Source: Candidatus Caenarcanales bacterium (lineage in GTDB: Bacteria; Cyanobacteriota; Vampirovibrionia; 2-02-FULL-35-15). From it: a stretch of 64,000 nucleotides of DNA. Each line of letters begins with the position of its first letter. Position 1 is the stretch's first letter. The position numbers and the translations under genes were made by a program. Below the pieces are notes generated by a model. That model did not search any database. It was not told the origin of the DNA and was given only the letters and a program-made list of their open reading frames with translations. The stretch is taken from the NCBI GenBank assembly GCA_020050435.1, contig JAGVKQ010000020.1, positions 1-64,000 on the forward strand. The letters run 5' to 3'. Shown here one piece after another: positions 1-8,442 of this stretch.

Positions 1-85
1 CATTTCCACCACTTTGTCCTAATTTGTTAGCAGACTTACTAAATTGGCTTGTTATATAGTCTGGAAGACTTTCCATAGAGTTCAT
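1..85 (-). CDS. Unknown protein, N-terminus only (cut by window edge)
   Basis: An open frame of 28 codons runs leftward off the window from an ATG at 85. A good Shine-Dalgarno (AGGAGA) lies 6-7 nt upstream on the minus strand. The visible peptide starts MNSMESLPDYITSQFSKSA and is polar, with no signal peptide. Too little is present to name it. It is divergent from rlmN, with about 100 bp between the two starts. Confidence 0.5.
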   Translation of the reverse strand, partial: MNSMESLPDYITSQFSKSANKLGQSGGN

Positions 86-188
86 AAAATTCTCCTAATT
101 GAGTAATTGCAATCTATAATAAAAACATTAAGATAGGGTTATTATTTTAGAGAATTCCTCTATATGTCTTATACTTATTAGTCTAATT

Positions 189-1247
189 ATGCAAAAATCA
201 CAAGAGAAACCATCATTATCAGGACTTTCAGAGCTTGAATTAATTAAATTAGCTGAGGGGCTTAATTGGCCTTCATTTAAAGGAAAGACTTTACATAGTT
301 GGATATATAAGAAATGGGCTAATTCTTTCGAGGAAATGTCAGATTTAAGTAAAAAAGATAGAGAAGCTCTAGAAGAAAAATATACATTGAGTTCACTTCT
401 GTTAGAAGAAAAACAAGTAAGCAAAGATAAAACCATTAAATATCTCTGGAAAAGTCAATATGGAGACCTCATAGAGTCAGTTAGGATGTTTCTGGAAGAA
501 CATGATAGCTATAGTGCATGTATTAGTTCTCAGGTAGGATGTGCAGTGGGGTGTCCTTTCTGTGCTACTGGAACTATTGGTTTTAAGAAAAATCTTAGCG
601 CTAATCAGATTATTGAACAAATATTAAATATTCAAAGAGATACTAAAGAAAGATTAAACAACATTGTTTTCATGGGGCAAGGAGAGCCATTATTAAACTA
701 TGATGAAGTAATAAAAGCAGTCTATTTAATAAAAGATTCAGTAAGCATTGGAGCTAGAAGAATAACTATTTCTACCAGCGGCATTGTCCCCCAGATTAAA
801 AAATTGGCAGAAGAAAAATTACAAGTCACGCTGGCAGTATCATTACATGCTGCTGATCAGGAAACCAGAGAATTCCTAGTTCCAATTTCAAAAAAATATA
901 AAATGCCTGATTTAATGGAAGCTTTGCATTTTTACTACAATAAAACTAAAAGAAGAATAACCATAGAGTATGTAATGCTTGATGGGATAAACGATCAAGT
1001 TGAAAAAGCAAGAGCTTTGGCTGATCTTTTAAAAGGTTTACATTGCCACGTAAATTTAATTCCATACAATCCTACAGATGTAGGTAATTTTCATGGGAAA
1101 GCTCTAAAACGCACACCTATGCCAAAGATATATAAATTTAAAGATGTTTTAGAAAAAACTAGTAGAAAGAAAGTGACTATCAGACATGAAAGAGGCGTTG
1201 ATATAAATGCTGCTTGTGGTCAGTTAGCAAACAAGTTTGTAGATTAG
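189..1247 (+). CDS. rlmN: Dual-specificity 23S rRNA/tRNA adenine-C2 methyltransferase RlmN
   Basis: Radical-SAM methyltransferase that makes 2-methyladenosine at A2503 of 23S rRNA and at position 37 of some tRNAs. The 352-residue length is normal. The [4Fe-4S] motif is CAVGCPFC (Cys118, 122, 125). Cys111 and Cys343 (in NAACGQLA) match the two catalytic cysteines of the E. coli enzyme. The SAM-binding stretch MGQGEPLLNYDEV is intact. The ATG at 189 has no obvious Shine-Dalgarno; a TATACT hexamer lies 13 nt upstream, so the leader may be very short. It stands alone, with a 213-bp non-coding gap after it in which I see no gene. Confidence 0.97.
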   Translation: MQKSQEKPSLSGLSELELIKLAEGLNWPSFKGKTLHSWIYKKWANSFEEMSDLSKKDREALEEKYTLSSLLLEEKQVSKDKTIKYLWKSQYGDLIESVRMFLEEHDSYSACISSQVGCAVGCPFCATGTIGFKKNLSANQIIEQILNIQRDTKERLNNIVFMGQGEPLLNYDEVIKAVYLIKDSVSIGARRITISTSGIVPQIKKLAEEKLQVTLAVSLHAADQETREFLVPISKKYKMPDLMEALHFYYNKTKRRITIEYVMLDGINDQVEKARALADLLKGLHCHVNLIPYNPTDVGNFHGKALKRTPMPKIYKFKDVLEKTSRKKVTIRHERGVDINAACGQLANKFVD

Positions 1248-1460
1248 ATGTCCATAGGTCATTTGATATATAGTTTTTCAGTAGTTTTGCTCAAAACCAT
1301 TGAATCTAAAATATCCTTTATTATGTTTACCTAAATATAACCATTTTGATTTAAATTAGTCATATAATTAATGAATCTCTAGTATATATACAAAATTGTA
1401 AGGTTTTTGATATTATTTTTGGAGAAAAACTGGGAAAATATTTATTAGACGATAAACATT

Positions 1461-2819
1461 ATGAAATTTAACTTAAATACAAAAACATTACTAAAAGCAA
1501 ATTTATTATTCTTAGTTATTTTCTGTTTCATTTTTTCATGCAATTTAAGAAAAGAAAATGCAAAAGCTGGAATTGAATCTAATCAAGTTGCAGTAATAGA
1601 AGCAAATAGCATTCCTCCTGATGAACTTTATCAAAGAGTATGGGAATTGATTAAAAAAGATTATGTAGATCATACATTTAATGGACAAGATTGGATTATC
1701 TGGAAAGATAGATATAAAGGGAAATTAAACACCTTAGATGATGCTCATAAAGCCATTGAAACTATGTTAGCTAGCCTTGGAGATAGGTACACAAGGTTTT
1801 TAAATAAAAAAGATTTCGATGATGAAAAACAAGCAATTAATGCTAAGTTAACTGGTATTGGGATTCAGATTGGCTTAGACAAAAGTCAAAGATTAATTGT
1901 TATTGCACCGATTGAAGGTACGCCTGCTTATAAAGCTGGACTTATGCCCAGTGATGAAATTACTGAAATTAATGGTAACTCTACAAAAGGCATTTCTGTA
2001 GAAGATGCAGCCAATCAAATTAAAGGTCCTATAGGTACACAAGTTATACTCACTGTTCATAGAGGAAAAGAAACTATAAAAAAGACTATTTCAAGAGCAG
2101 AAATTGCAATAAAAGCTATTTCAAAAGGGCATTCAAGAATTATAAAAAATGATATTGCTTATATCAGATTAAATAGTTTCATTTCTCAAGAAGCTACAAA
2201 AGAAATGAAAGAAGCTCTTAAAGAACTTGATAAAGCAAATGGAATTATTATTGATTTAAGAGATAATCCTGGTGGTCTTTTAACTAATGCAATTGAAATC
2301 TCAGACCTCTTTTTAAAAGAAGGGGTTATTGTTAGTACTGTAGATAGGGATGGTTATATTCAGTCAGTAAATGCTGATGATAAAGCCATAGCTGATAAGC
2401 CAATTGTTGTTTTAGTAAATGAGAATAGTGCCAGTGCCAGTGAGATTTTTAGTGGCGCTCTAAAAGATAATCAAAGAGCAAAAATAGTTGGAGCCAAGAC
2501 TTTTGGTAAAGGGCTTGTTCAAGGAATTAATAAATTAGAAGATGGATCAGGTGTAAATGTTACTATTGCAAAATATTTAACACCAGCAAAAATTGATATT
2601 AATCAACTTGGGATCAAACCAGATGTAGAAGTTAAATTAAACATTGAAGATTATAAAGCCAGTAGAGGTCCTTGGTTTAGTGACCCAAACAATCTCCCAT
2701 CTAAGAGAAAACCTGATGATGGAAAAGACGCACAGCTTGAAAAAGCTATAGAAGCATTAAAAGATATGATTAAAGTTGCAGAAGGTAAAAGTTTAAAGAA
2801 CAAGGCTTCTATTCAGTAA
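1461..2819 (+). CDS. ctpA: S41-family C-terminal processing peptidase (CtpA/Prc), lipoprotein
   Basis: Serine protease of the tail-specific/C-terminal processing family, expected in the periplasm. The N-terminus is a lipoprotein signal: hydrophobic stretch then IFSC, with the lipidated Cys at residue 27. A PDZ domain follows at roughly residues 125-210 (GIGIQIG... PAYKAGL). The S41 catalytic core comes next, with the Ser block ENSASASEIFSGAL and the Lys block AKTFGKGLVQ, so it should be active. The last 60 residues are charged and variable. Membrane anchoring through a lipid is a variation on the more usual TM or Sec signal. The ATG at 1461 gives a well-formed signal peptide. Confidence 0.93.
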   Translation: MKFNLNTKTLLKANLLFLVIFCFIFSCNLRKENAKAGIESNQVAVIEANSIPPDELYQRVWELIKKDYVDHTFNGQDWIIWKDRYKGKLNTLDDAHKAIETMLASLGDRYTRFLNKKDFDDEKQAINAKLTGIGIQIGLDKSQRLIVIAPIEGTPAYKAGLMPSDEITEINGNSTKGISVEDAANQIKGPIGTQVILTVHRGKETIKKTISRAEIAIKAISKGHSRIIKNDIAYIRLNSFISQEATKEMKEALKELDKANGIIIDLRDNPGGLLTNAIEISDLFLKEGVIVSTVDRDGYIQSVNADDKAIADKPIVVLVNENSASASEIFSGALKDNQRAKIVGAKTFGKGLVQGINKLEDGSGVNVTIAKYLTPAKIDINQLGIKPDVEVKLNIEDYKASRGPWFSDPNNLPSKRKPDDGKDAQLEKAIEALKDMIKVAEGKSLKNKASIQ

Positions 2820-2894
2820 TCCTTAAAAAATAATTAATTTATATAATTAGCACTTTTAAATGGTTCTTCCAATTTGCTAGAATCAGCTTAATTC

Positions 2895-3242
2895 ATGGAA
2901 ATCTCAAGTTCAATACCAGCACAAAGTAATAAAACTTTCCGAAAGCCAACAATTGGTAAAGGAATTATTGCCATCATTGGCTCTATCATTTCATTATCAG
3001 CATTAACTAGACTAGCATCAGAAGGAGAACTTTCTGCCATTACAGTAAAAAGTTTTTTTGCTGTGGCTGGTGGAGCTACAGCAGTTTCACAATTTGTTCC
3101 TAGTAGTCCTTTATTTAAAATATCTGAATTTTTCAAACCTGGTAAGGGGGGATCATCAGGTGGTGGCTGTGGTGGTGGTTGCGGAAGTTTTGGTCATGGT
3201 GGTGATGGCGGCGGATCATGCGGTTCCTGTGGTTCTGGTTAA
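2895..3242 (+). CDS. Unknown small protein with Gly/Cys-rich tail
   Basis: A 115-residue protein I do not recognise. A hydrophobic segment at about residues 21-35 (GKGIIAIIGSIISLSA) could cross the membrane, and a second weaker one follows. The last 35 residues are almost only Gly, Ser and Cys with repeated GGGCGGGCG and GSCGSCGSG motifs. Such tails can bind metal or form disulphides, but no function can be assigned. The stop lies 1 bp from the end of the convergent nucleotidyltransferase gene. No clear Shine-Dalgarno precedes the ATG. Confidence 0.65.
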   Translation: MEISSSIPAQSNKTFRKPTIGKGIIAIIGSIISLSALTRLASEGELSAITVKSFFAVAGGATAVSQFVPSSPLFKISEFFKPGKGGSSGGGCGGGCGSFGHGGDGGGSCGSCGSG

Positions 3243-3243
3243 C

Positions 3244-4692
3244 TTACTTCTTTTCTAAAACCCAGCTCACAGCTTCTTCTTTAGTTTTTACTTCACCCAA
3301 TGAAATAGCTTCATCTAAGTCTTTTATTAAATCTCCAAGTAGCTTAGATGGTTTAATGCCTGTAATTTTCATAATCTCAGTTCCATCAATAAGTTTTGGC
3401 TTACTGGCTTTCTCTTCTTCTCTTTCTACATATTTTTTATATTCATCAAATAAAAACAAGATTAACTTCTCACTTTTTTCTAAATCTTCTTTAGTAACCT
3501 TAGGTCCTAAAGTGGCATGTGAATCAGCCAAGCAAAGCATAAGCAGACCAGGAGTCTGATCATTTATGTCTCTAAAAAATCTAAATAATGCTTTAGGGGT
3601 AATCGGTGCATCATTATTACTGAGCTGAAAAGGGCGAAGGTGGTACCTAACTAAGTTACACAACGTTTCAGCAATAGAATTACTAAATTTCAATCTCTCA
3701 CTTATAGTTTTTACCATTTCAGCACCGACTTTATCGTGTCCGATAAAAGTGTGCTTAGGCACTCCATTTACATCTTTTATTTCCCATGTGCCAGGCTTAC
3801 CAATATCGTGGAAAACACAGCCTAATTTAACTACTGACTTTTCAAATTTATCTTTTGCCCAATCTGGTATTTTAGAAAAATTCTCTTCAAAAGTTTTTAT
3901 CAGTTCAATTGAGTGATCATAAAGATATAAATGGTGATGATCATTTGGAGTAACTTTCCTCATCGGTGTAAGCTCAGGGAAGATTTTTTCAAGCAATCCA
4001 GCTTCAGACATTTGTTTTATGTAAGAAAAAGAATTCTCACAATCAAGTATCTTCCAAAGCTCAGTCGAGATTCTTTCACTAGCTACTTTTTCATCAAAAT
4101 AGTTAATATTCTCTTTTATAAAACTGATTATTTCTGGGGCTATTTCTGCATTTAACTGAGCGGCAAATCTAAAAGCTCTTAAAAACCTCAATGGATCTTC
4201 AATCAGATTATTCAAGTCAATCTTATTAATTTTTTTTAGCTTTAGATCTTCTATACCATTAAAACAATCAATTATAAAATCAGGTTCTTTTAGATTTATG
4301 GCTAAAGCATTAATAGTAAAATCTCTTCTGGCAAAATCTGTTTCAAGCATATTTTCTTCAATTGATGTAAAGTCAAAAGTATATCCTTGAGATAATTCAT
4401 CTTTTAGTATCAGTCTTGTAGTACCGGTTTCTTTATCTAAAAGTATGCATGTCCCGTCAAATTTCAAACAAAGATTTTTACAAAACTCAGAGGCGCTGAA
4501 ACCTATCAAAACAAAATCTAAATCCTTAGAAAGTTTGCCTGCAATTAGATCTCTAACAAAACCACCTATAAGATATATTTTAGTGTCATAATTAGACAAC
4601 TCACATAAAAAGTCCTTCACTGTTTTTGGTAGTTCAAGGTCTTTTAAAGTGGGTAAATTTAGAGTGGAAGTTTTAACTTTTTGATAACTCAT
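3244..4692 (-). CDS. cca: tRNA nucleotidyltransferase / poly(A) polymerase family protein with HD domain
   Basis: Class II nucleotidyltransferase that would add CCA to tRNA 3' ends, or poly(A) to RNA. The head domain has GGFVRD at residues 43-48 and the metal-binding DLD at 57-59. The neck region has the conserved EDPLRFLRAFRFAAQL block that in this family contributes to nucleotide selection. A C-terminal HD domain is seen (CVFHDIGKPGTWE around residue 300), as in bacterial Cca enzymes with phosphohydrolase activity. Length (482) fits. It is divergent from the acylase gene across only 35 bp. CCA-adding versus poly(A) activity cannot be separated by eye. Confidence 0.88.
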   Translation of the reverse strand: MSYQKVKTSTLNLPTLKDLELPKTVKDFLCELSNYDTKIYLIGGFVRDLIAGKLSKDLDFVLIGFSASEFCKNLCLKFDGTCILLDKETGTTRLILKDELSQGYTFDFTSIEENMLETDFARRDFTINALAINLKEPDFIIDCFNGIEDLKLKKINKIDLNNLIEDPLRFLRAFRFAAQLNAEIAPEIISFIKENINYFDEKVASERISTELWKILDCENSFSYIKQMSEAGLLEKIFPELTPMRKVTPNDHHHLYLYDHSIELIKTFEENFSKIPDWAKDKFEKSVVKLGCVFHDIGKPGTWEIKDVNGVPKHTFIGHDKVGAEMVKTISERLKFSNSIAETLCNLVRYHLRPFQLSNNDAPITPKALFRFFRDINDQTPGLLMLCLADSHATLGPKVTKEDLEKSEKLILFLFDEYKKYVEREEEKASKPKLIDGTEIMKITGIKPSKLLGDLIKDLDEAISLGEVKTKEEAVSWVLEKK

Positions 4693-4727
4693 AACAAGAT
4701 ACTATCTTAAACGAAAAATGAAATAAA

Positions 4728-7199
4728 ATGAAAGCCCTATTAAAAAAACTGGCTATTTTAGGAGTTCTTAGTATACTTCTGTCCTCTTTTATTGGTTTTG
4801 GTTACATAAAAATTCACCTTCCTAAGAAAAATGGTGAAATCAAAACACCTGAGTTACATGATAAGGTAACAGTTTATTATGACAAGCATGGAAGAGCTCA
4901 TGCCTTTACAGAAAATGAACATGATCTTTTCTTTATTCAAGGTTATCTGACGGCACAAGATAGACTTTTTCAAATTGATTTAGCTAGACGCGCAGCAAGA
5001 GGAAAGCTTTCAGAAGTAATTGGAAGATATGGACTTGAAAGAGATAAATACGTAAGAACCATAGGTCTTATTGATAGTACAGAAAAAGAGTTAAAAGAAT
5101 GTGATGAAAGCACTTTAAAAATATTAAATGCTTATGGTCAGGGAGTCACTGCATATATCAATAAAAATAAGAATAATTTACCACTTGAATTTAAGGCATT
5201 ACATTATACTCCCGACCCCTGGGAGCCTGCAGATTCAATTTCTCTTTATAAACAATTAGCAGAAATAACAGATACAAGCTGGCAGATAGATTTAATGAGA
5301 CAAGAAATTTATCAAACAATTCCACAGGATAAAGCTGACATTTTATTTGAACAAAATTTTCCAGCCAATCCAGTAATAAATTACGACAAAAAAAGATACC
5401 TTGTTTATGATGACAAGATTTTAAAAAAGCAAGTATTAATGCAAAAATGGCAAAAAGTAAAAGAAAAAGCGAAATTTAGAGATGCAATGAAATCTCCTTA
5501 TTTTAAAATTAGAGAAAAAGTGATTCAAGCTGCCGATTTTTTAAGAAACGGTTCAGACAGGTGGGAAGGCTTTAACTCTGGCTCTAACTGCTGGGTTATA
5601 AGCTCTCAACACGCACCAATTCTTGCAAATGATCCGCACCTAGAGTTAGTAAATCCAAGTTTTTGGTATCCTATACATTTAATAGATAGTTCTTCAAATA
5701 CAGATGTAACAGGGCTTAGCATTCCAGGAATACCAGGGATTTTAATAGGGCACAATGGAAAAATTGCATGGGGAATTACAAGTTTATCAGCCGATGTGCA
5801 AGATATTTTTATAGGGGAATTCAAAAACAGGCACTCACTACTTTACAAAGAAGGTAATAGCTGGGTGAAAGCAAAGGTTGTTAAATCAGAAATTAATATT
5901 AGAAATGAAGCAAAGCCTTACATTCACAAAACTCTTATTACTAATGCTGGTCCAATTCTAGATAGAAATAAAAACAAAGGACTTGCATTAAAGTGGGCTA
6001 TTCAAGATGCTATCGGATATGACTCAGTTAAAGGTCTCTGGAAAATGAATATGGCATCTGACTGGAATGAATTTAGAGATGGGCTAAGGTTTTATAATGG
6101 ACCTACACTTAGTTTCCATTACATAGATAAAGATGGAAATATAGGCTATCAGGCTGCCGGAGTAATTCCGTACAGAGTAAAAGGGTTGGGAGGATTACCA
6201 ATTGCAGGATTTAAGGTAGATGAACACTGGATGGGACTTTTACCTTTTGACAAGCTGCCTAATTCTTACAATCCACAGACTGGCTACCTTGTTAGTGCAA
6301 ATAATAAAATAGTAAGTCCAGAATATGACTATAATCTTGGAAATAATTTTCTTTCACCATTTAGAGCAGGAAGAATCAGTACATTGCTTTCTACAGAAAA
6401 GAATTTAGATCTTAAGAAAAATCAGAAAATCCAAAAAGATGAATATAGTTATGTAGCTAGTTTTATCATTCCTCAGATTTTAGAAGCTTATTACAGCTCA
6501 AAAAACAAAGATAAGAACCTTGCTAATATAATGCAATTACTTAGCAAATGGGATTTTAAGATTTCAGCAAATAGCCCAGAAGCATTTATATTTGAAAAGA
6601 CATATGAAAATCTTTTAAAAAAAGTTGTTTTCTCTAAGCTAGGTGAAAAACTAGGAAAATATTATCTCAAGGAATGGCGTGCAAACAGCTTAGGTATTGT
6701 AAAAATACTTATGTATGAAGACCCATACTGGTTGCCAGAAGGAGTAAAAGATTACAAAACTCTTCTTCTTCTTTCACTTTCTGATGCAGTAGTTGATATT
6801 AAAAAAATTACAAAGTCTAACAATCCCAGTACTTGGAAATGGGGCAAATACCATACACTTACATTTGAACATCCATTCAGTAAAGTTTTCCCACCATTTA
6901 GTCCCTTCACAAATACTGGTCCGATAAAAGTAGGCGGTGACAGGGATACCATTTCAGCATTTGGAACTAATAGTAATTTAAAAGTCGTATGGGGTCCTTC
7001 AGCAAGAGTAGTTATAAATTTAAAAGATCCTGATCACGCTTATTTTCAACTACCCTTGGGAAATTCAGCAGAAATAGGAAGTCCTTATTATAGAGATCAA
7101 ACTAAAGGCTGGTTAAGAAATTCTGATGTCCCATTTGTATACAACAGATGGTTAATTGTAAAAACTGCTAAGAGAAAAATGGTTCTGTCTCCCACATAG
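4728..7199 (+). CDS. Penicillin acylase-family Ntn hydrolase (penicillin amidase S45), exported
   Basis: An 823-residue precursor of the S45 family, N-terminal nucleophile amidohydrolases that cleave acyl amides such as penicillins or acyl-homoserine lactones. An N-terminal hydrophobic segment (about residues 8-27) would send it to the periplasm. The precursor cleavage site and nucleophile lie in GFNSGSNCWVI, with the nucleophile Ser at about 286; family hallmarks NDPHL and GHNGKIAWGIT follow. Near the C-terminus GGDRDTI fits the beta-subunit core. The family covers many substrates, and the natural one here (AHL, acyl peptide or cell-wall fragment) is unknown. A 30-bp perfect palindrome follows the stop. 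Confidence 0.9.
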   Translation: MKALLKKLAILGVLSILLSSFIGFGYIKIHLPKKNGEIKTPELHDKVTVYYDKHGRAHAFTENEHDLFFIQGYLTAQDRLFQIDLARRAARGKLSEVIGRYGLERDKYVRTIGLIDSTEKELKECDESTLKILNAYGQGVTAYINKNKNNLPLEFKALHYTPDPWEPADSISLYKQLAEITDTSWQIDLMRQEIYQTIPQDKADILFEQNFPANPVINYDKKRYLVYDDKILKKQVLMQKWQKVKEKAKFRDAMKSPYFKIREKVIQAADFLRNGSDRWEGFNSGSNCWVISSQHAPILANDPHLELVNPSFWYPIHLIDSSSNTDVTGLSIPGIPGILIGHNGKIAWGITSLSADVQDIFIGEFKNRHSLLYKEGNSWVKAKVVKSEINIRNEAKPYIHKTLITNAGPILDRNKNKGLALKWAIQDAIGYDSVKGLWKMNMASDWNEFRDGLRFYNGPTLSFHYIDKDGNIGYQAAGVIPYRVKGLGGLPIAGFKVDEHWMGLLPFDKLPNSYNPQTGYLVSANNKIVSPEYDYNLGNNFLSPFRAGRISTLLSTEKNLDLKKNQKIQKDEYSYVASFIIPQILEAYYSSKNKDKNLANIMQLLSKWDFKISANSPEAFIFEKTYENLLKKVVFSKLGEKLGKYYLKEWRANSLGIVKILMYEDPYWLPEGVKDYKTLLLLSLSDAVVDIKKITKSNNPSTWKWGKYHTLTFEHPFSKVFPPFSPFTNTGPIKVGGDRDTISAFGTNSNLKVVWGPSARVVINLKDPDHAYFQLPLGNSAEIGSPYYRDQTKGWLRNSDVPFVYNRWLIVKTAKRKMVLSPT

Positions 7200-7217
7200 T
7201 TTATAACGTTTCACCAT

Positions 7218-7247
7218 GTAAGGGCATGCCATGGCATGCCCTTACAA
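7218..7247. repeat. Perfect 30-bp palindrome (GTAAGGGCATGCC type)
   Basis: A perfect inverted repeat from TGTAAGGGCATGCC to GGCATGCCCTTACA between the acylase gene and yajQ, with no T-run after it. I group it with the other short palindromes of this window that begin GTA and end TAC, although its core differs. A TATAAT hexamer lies 3 bp beyond, at 7251-7256. Confidence 0.85.
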
Positions 7248-7281
7248 CGTATAATTAAATATGTGGTGTAAGGAGAAAATG

Positions 7282-7779
7282 ATGGCTGACGATTTTTCAT
7301 TTGACATAGTAAGTAAGGTTGATCTTCAAGATCTAGACAATGGGATTAATAATGTAATGAAAGAAATTAGCAATAGATATGATTTAAAAGGAACAAGCAG
7401 TAAAGTAGAATTAAATAAAGGTGATAGTACTATAACAATGATGGCTGATTCTGACTTTCACATGGACCAGATGATGATAGTTATTGGTCAAAAATTTCAT
7501 AAAGTAGGGATTGATGTAAAAGCCATTAAATCAAAAGGCAGAGAAAGAGCGTCAGGAGACAAGGTCAGAGAGGTTTTCACATTAGTAAACGGTATAGAAC
7601 AAGAAGTAGCAAAAAAAATTGTAAAAGATATAAAAGACACAAAATTAAAAGTACAAGCATCTATCCAGGGTGACCAGCTTAGGATTTCCAGCAAAGCTAA
7701 GGACAGTCTTCAAGAAGTAATGTCTATGGTTAGAGGTAAAGATTATGGAGTTGCATTGCAGTTTGTGAATTACAGGTAA
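7282..7779 (+). CDS. yajQ: YajQ family nucleotide-binding protein
   Basis: Small cytoplasmic protein of the YajQ/DUF520 family. Members bind nucleotides or tRNA, and in Xanthomonas a member acts as a cyclic di-GMP effector. The start FSFDIVSKVDLQDLDNGI and NRYDLKGTSS are family hallmarks; two ferredoxin-like halves fit in 165 residues. Two ATGs (7279 and 7282) follow the Shine-Dalgarno AAGGAG at 7270-7275; I prefer 7282 because of spacing and because family members start MxxFDIVS. The frame is open upstream to 7261. The gene ends beside an octamer-hairpin repeat. Its partner or role here is unknown. Confidence 0.93.
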   Translation: MADDFSFDIVSKVDLQDLDNGINNVMKEISNRYDLKGTSSKVELNKGDSTITMMADSDFHMDQMMIVIGQKFHKVGIDVKAIKSKGRERASGDKVREVFTLVNGIEQEVAKKIVKDIKDTKLKVQASIQGDQLRISSKAKDSLQEVMSMVRGKDYGVALQFVNYR

Positions 7780-7785
7780 GTTAAT

Positions 7786-7876
7786 GTGCTTACGTGCCTA
7801 TGTTCCTACGTTCCCATGAAGAACATGAATGTTCTTTGTTCTTCATAAGCACATAGGCTCATAGGTTCGTAGGCTC
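7786..7876. repeat. Octamer-phased hairpin repeat, copy 1
   Basis: The left arm is a run of degenerate 8-bp units (GTGCTTAC, GTGCCTAT, GTTCCTAC, GTTCCCAT) and then GAAGAAC. The right arm mirrors them (GTTCTTC, then ATAAGCAC, ATAGGCTC, ATAGGTTC, GTAGGCTC). It lies between convergent genes. The right arm overlaps the last codons and stop of the DedA-like gene, so that protein ends EPTNL from repeat sequence. Confidence 0.85.
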
Positions 7877-8440
7877 AAGTTTTTTTTCATTTTTATTTCT
7901 ATAATAAATTACTGCACAAATAATAGCCAAAACAACAAGAACTAAAATAAGTACTGTTTTTTCAAATTGCTCTCTAAGGTGAATACCGATAAAAGAAGCT
8001 GTATTTGCTACTAAAATATATCTAATGCTTCTAACTGGAAAGCTAACCGCAGCAAAGACCATAGGATTAAACTTCATTAAACCACTGCCAAGAGTAAGTG
8101 CTTTATATGGAATAGGAGTAAATGCATCGATAACTATTATCCAAACACCATATTTTCTAAAGCCATCTTCAACTTTTTCAATCCATTTACTATTAGGAAA
8201 GATCTTATTTACGAGTGGTCTCCCGCCAAATCTACCCACACAATAACCAATACAACCACCGATTACAGAACCTACGCTGCATATCATGGCAAGTAGAGTA
8301 GGATTTCCCATCCCTTGAATAACTAATGTGGATAATAAAAAGTCTGGGGGTAAGGGTAAAATAAATCCATCAAAAAAAGCATTAAAAAACAAACCAATGC
8401 TACCATATTGAATAAAGAATTCTTTGAGATTGTCTAACAT
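7859..8440 (-). CDS. DedA/YqaA-family (VTT domain) membrane protein
   Basis: A 193-residue polytopic inner-membrane protein. It resembles the YqaA branch of the DedA/SNARE-associated (VTT) family, implicated in envelope and lipid homeostasis. Visible features are the N-terminal amphipathic plus re-entrant region with FILPLPPD, the glycine-rich GGCIGYCVGRFGG, and TPIPYKALTLGSG. A last TM helix (about residues 165-183) and a basic tail follow. The final codons (EPTNL) and the stop come from the octamer repeat. Its ATG lies 2 bp from that of divergent hisC and there is no Shine-Dalgarno. Confidence 0.85.
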   Translation of the reverse strand: MLDNLKEFFIQYGSIGLFFNAFFDGFILPLPPDFLLSTLVIQGMGNPTLLAMICSVGSVIGGCIGYCVGRFGGRPLVNKIFPNSKWIEKVEDGFRKYGVWIIVIDAFTPIPYKALTLGSGLMKFNPMVFAAVSFPVRSIRYILVANTASFIGIHLREQFEKTVLILVLVVLAIICAVIYYRNKNEKKLEPTNL

Positions 8441-8442
8441 AT

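Noticed and set aside
3058-3559. Overlapping plus-strand frames at 3058-3258 and 3218-3559
   Set aside because: They overlap the Gly/Cys-rich gene and the nucleotidyltransferase gene in other frames and show no motifs; they are shadows.
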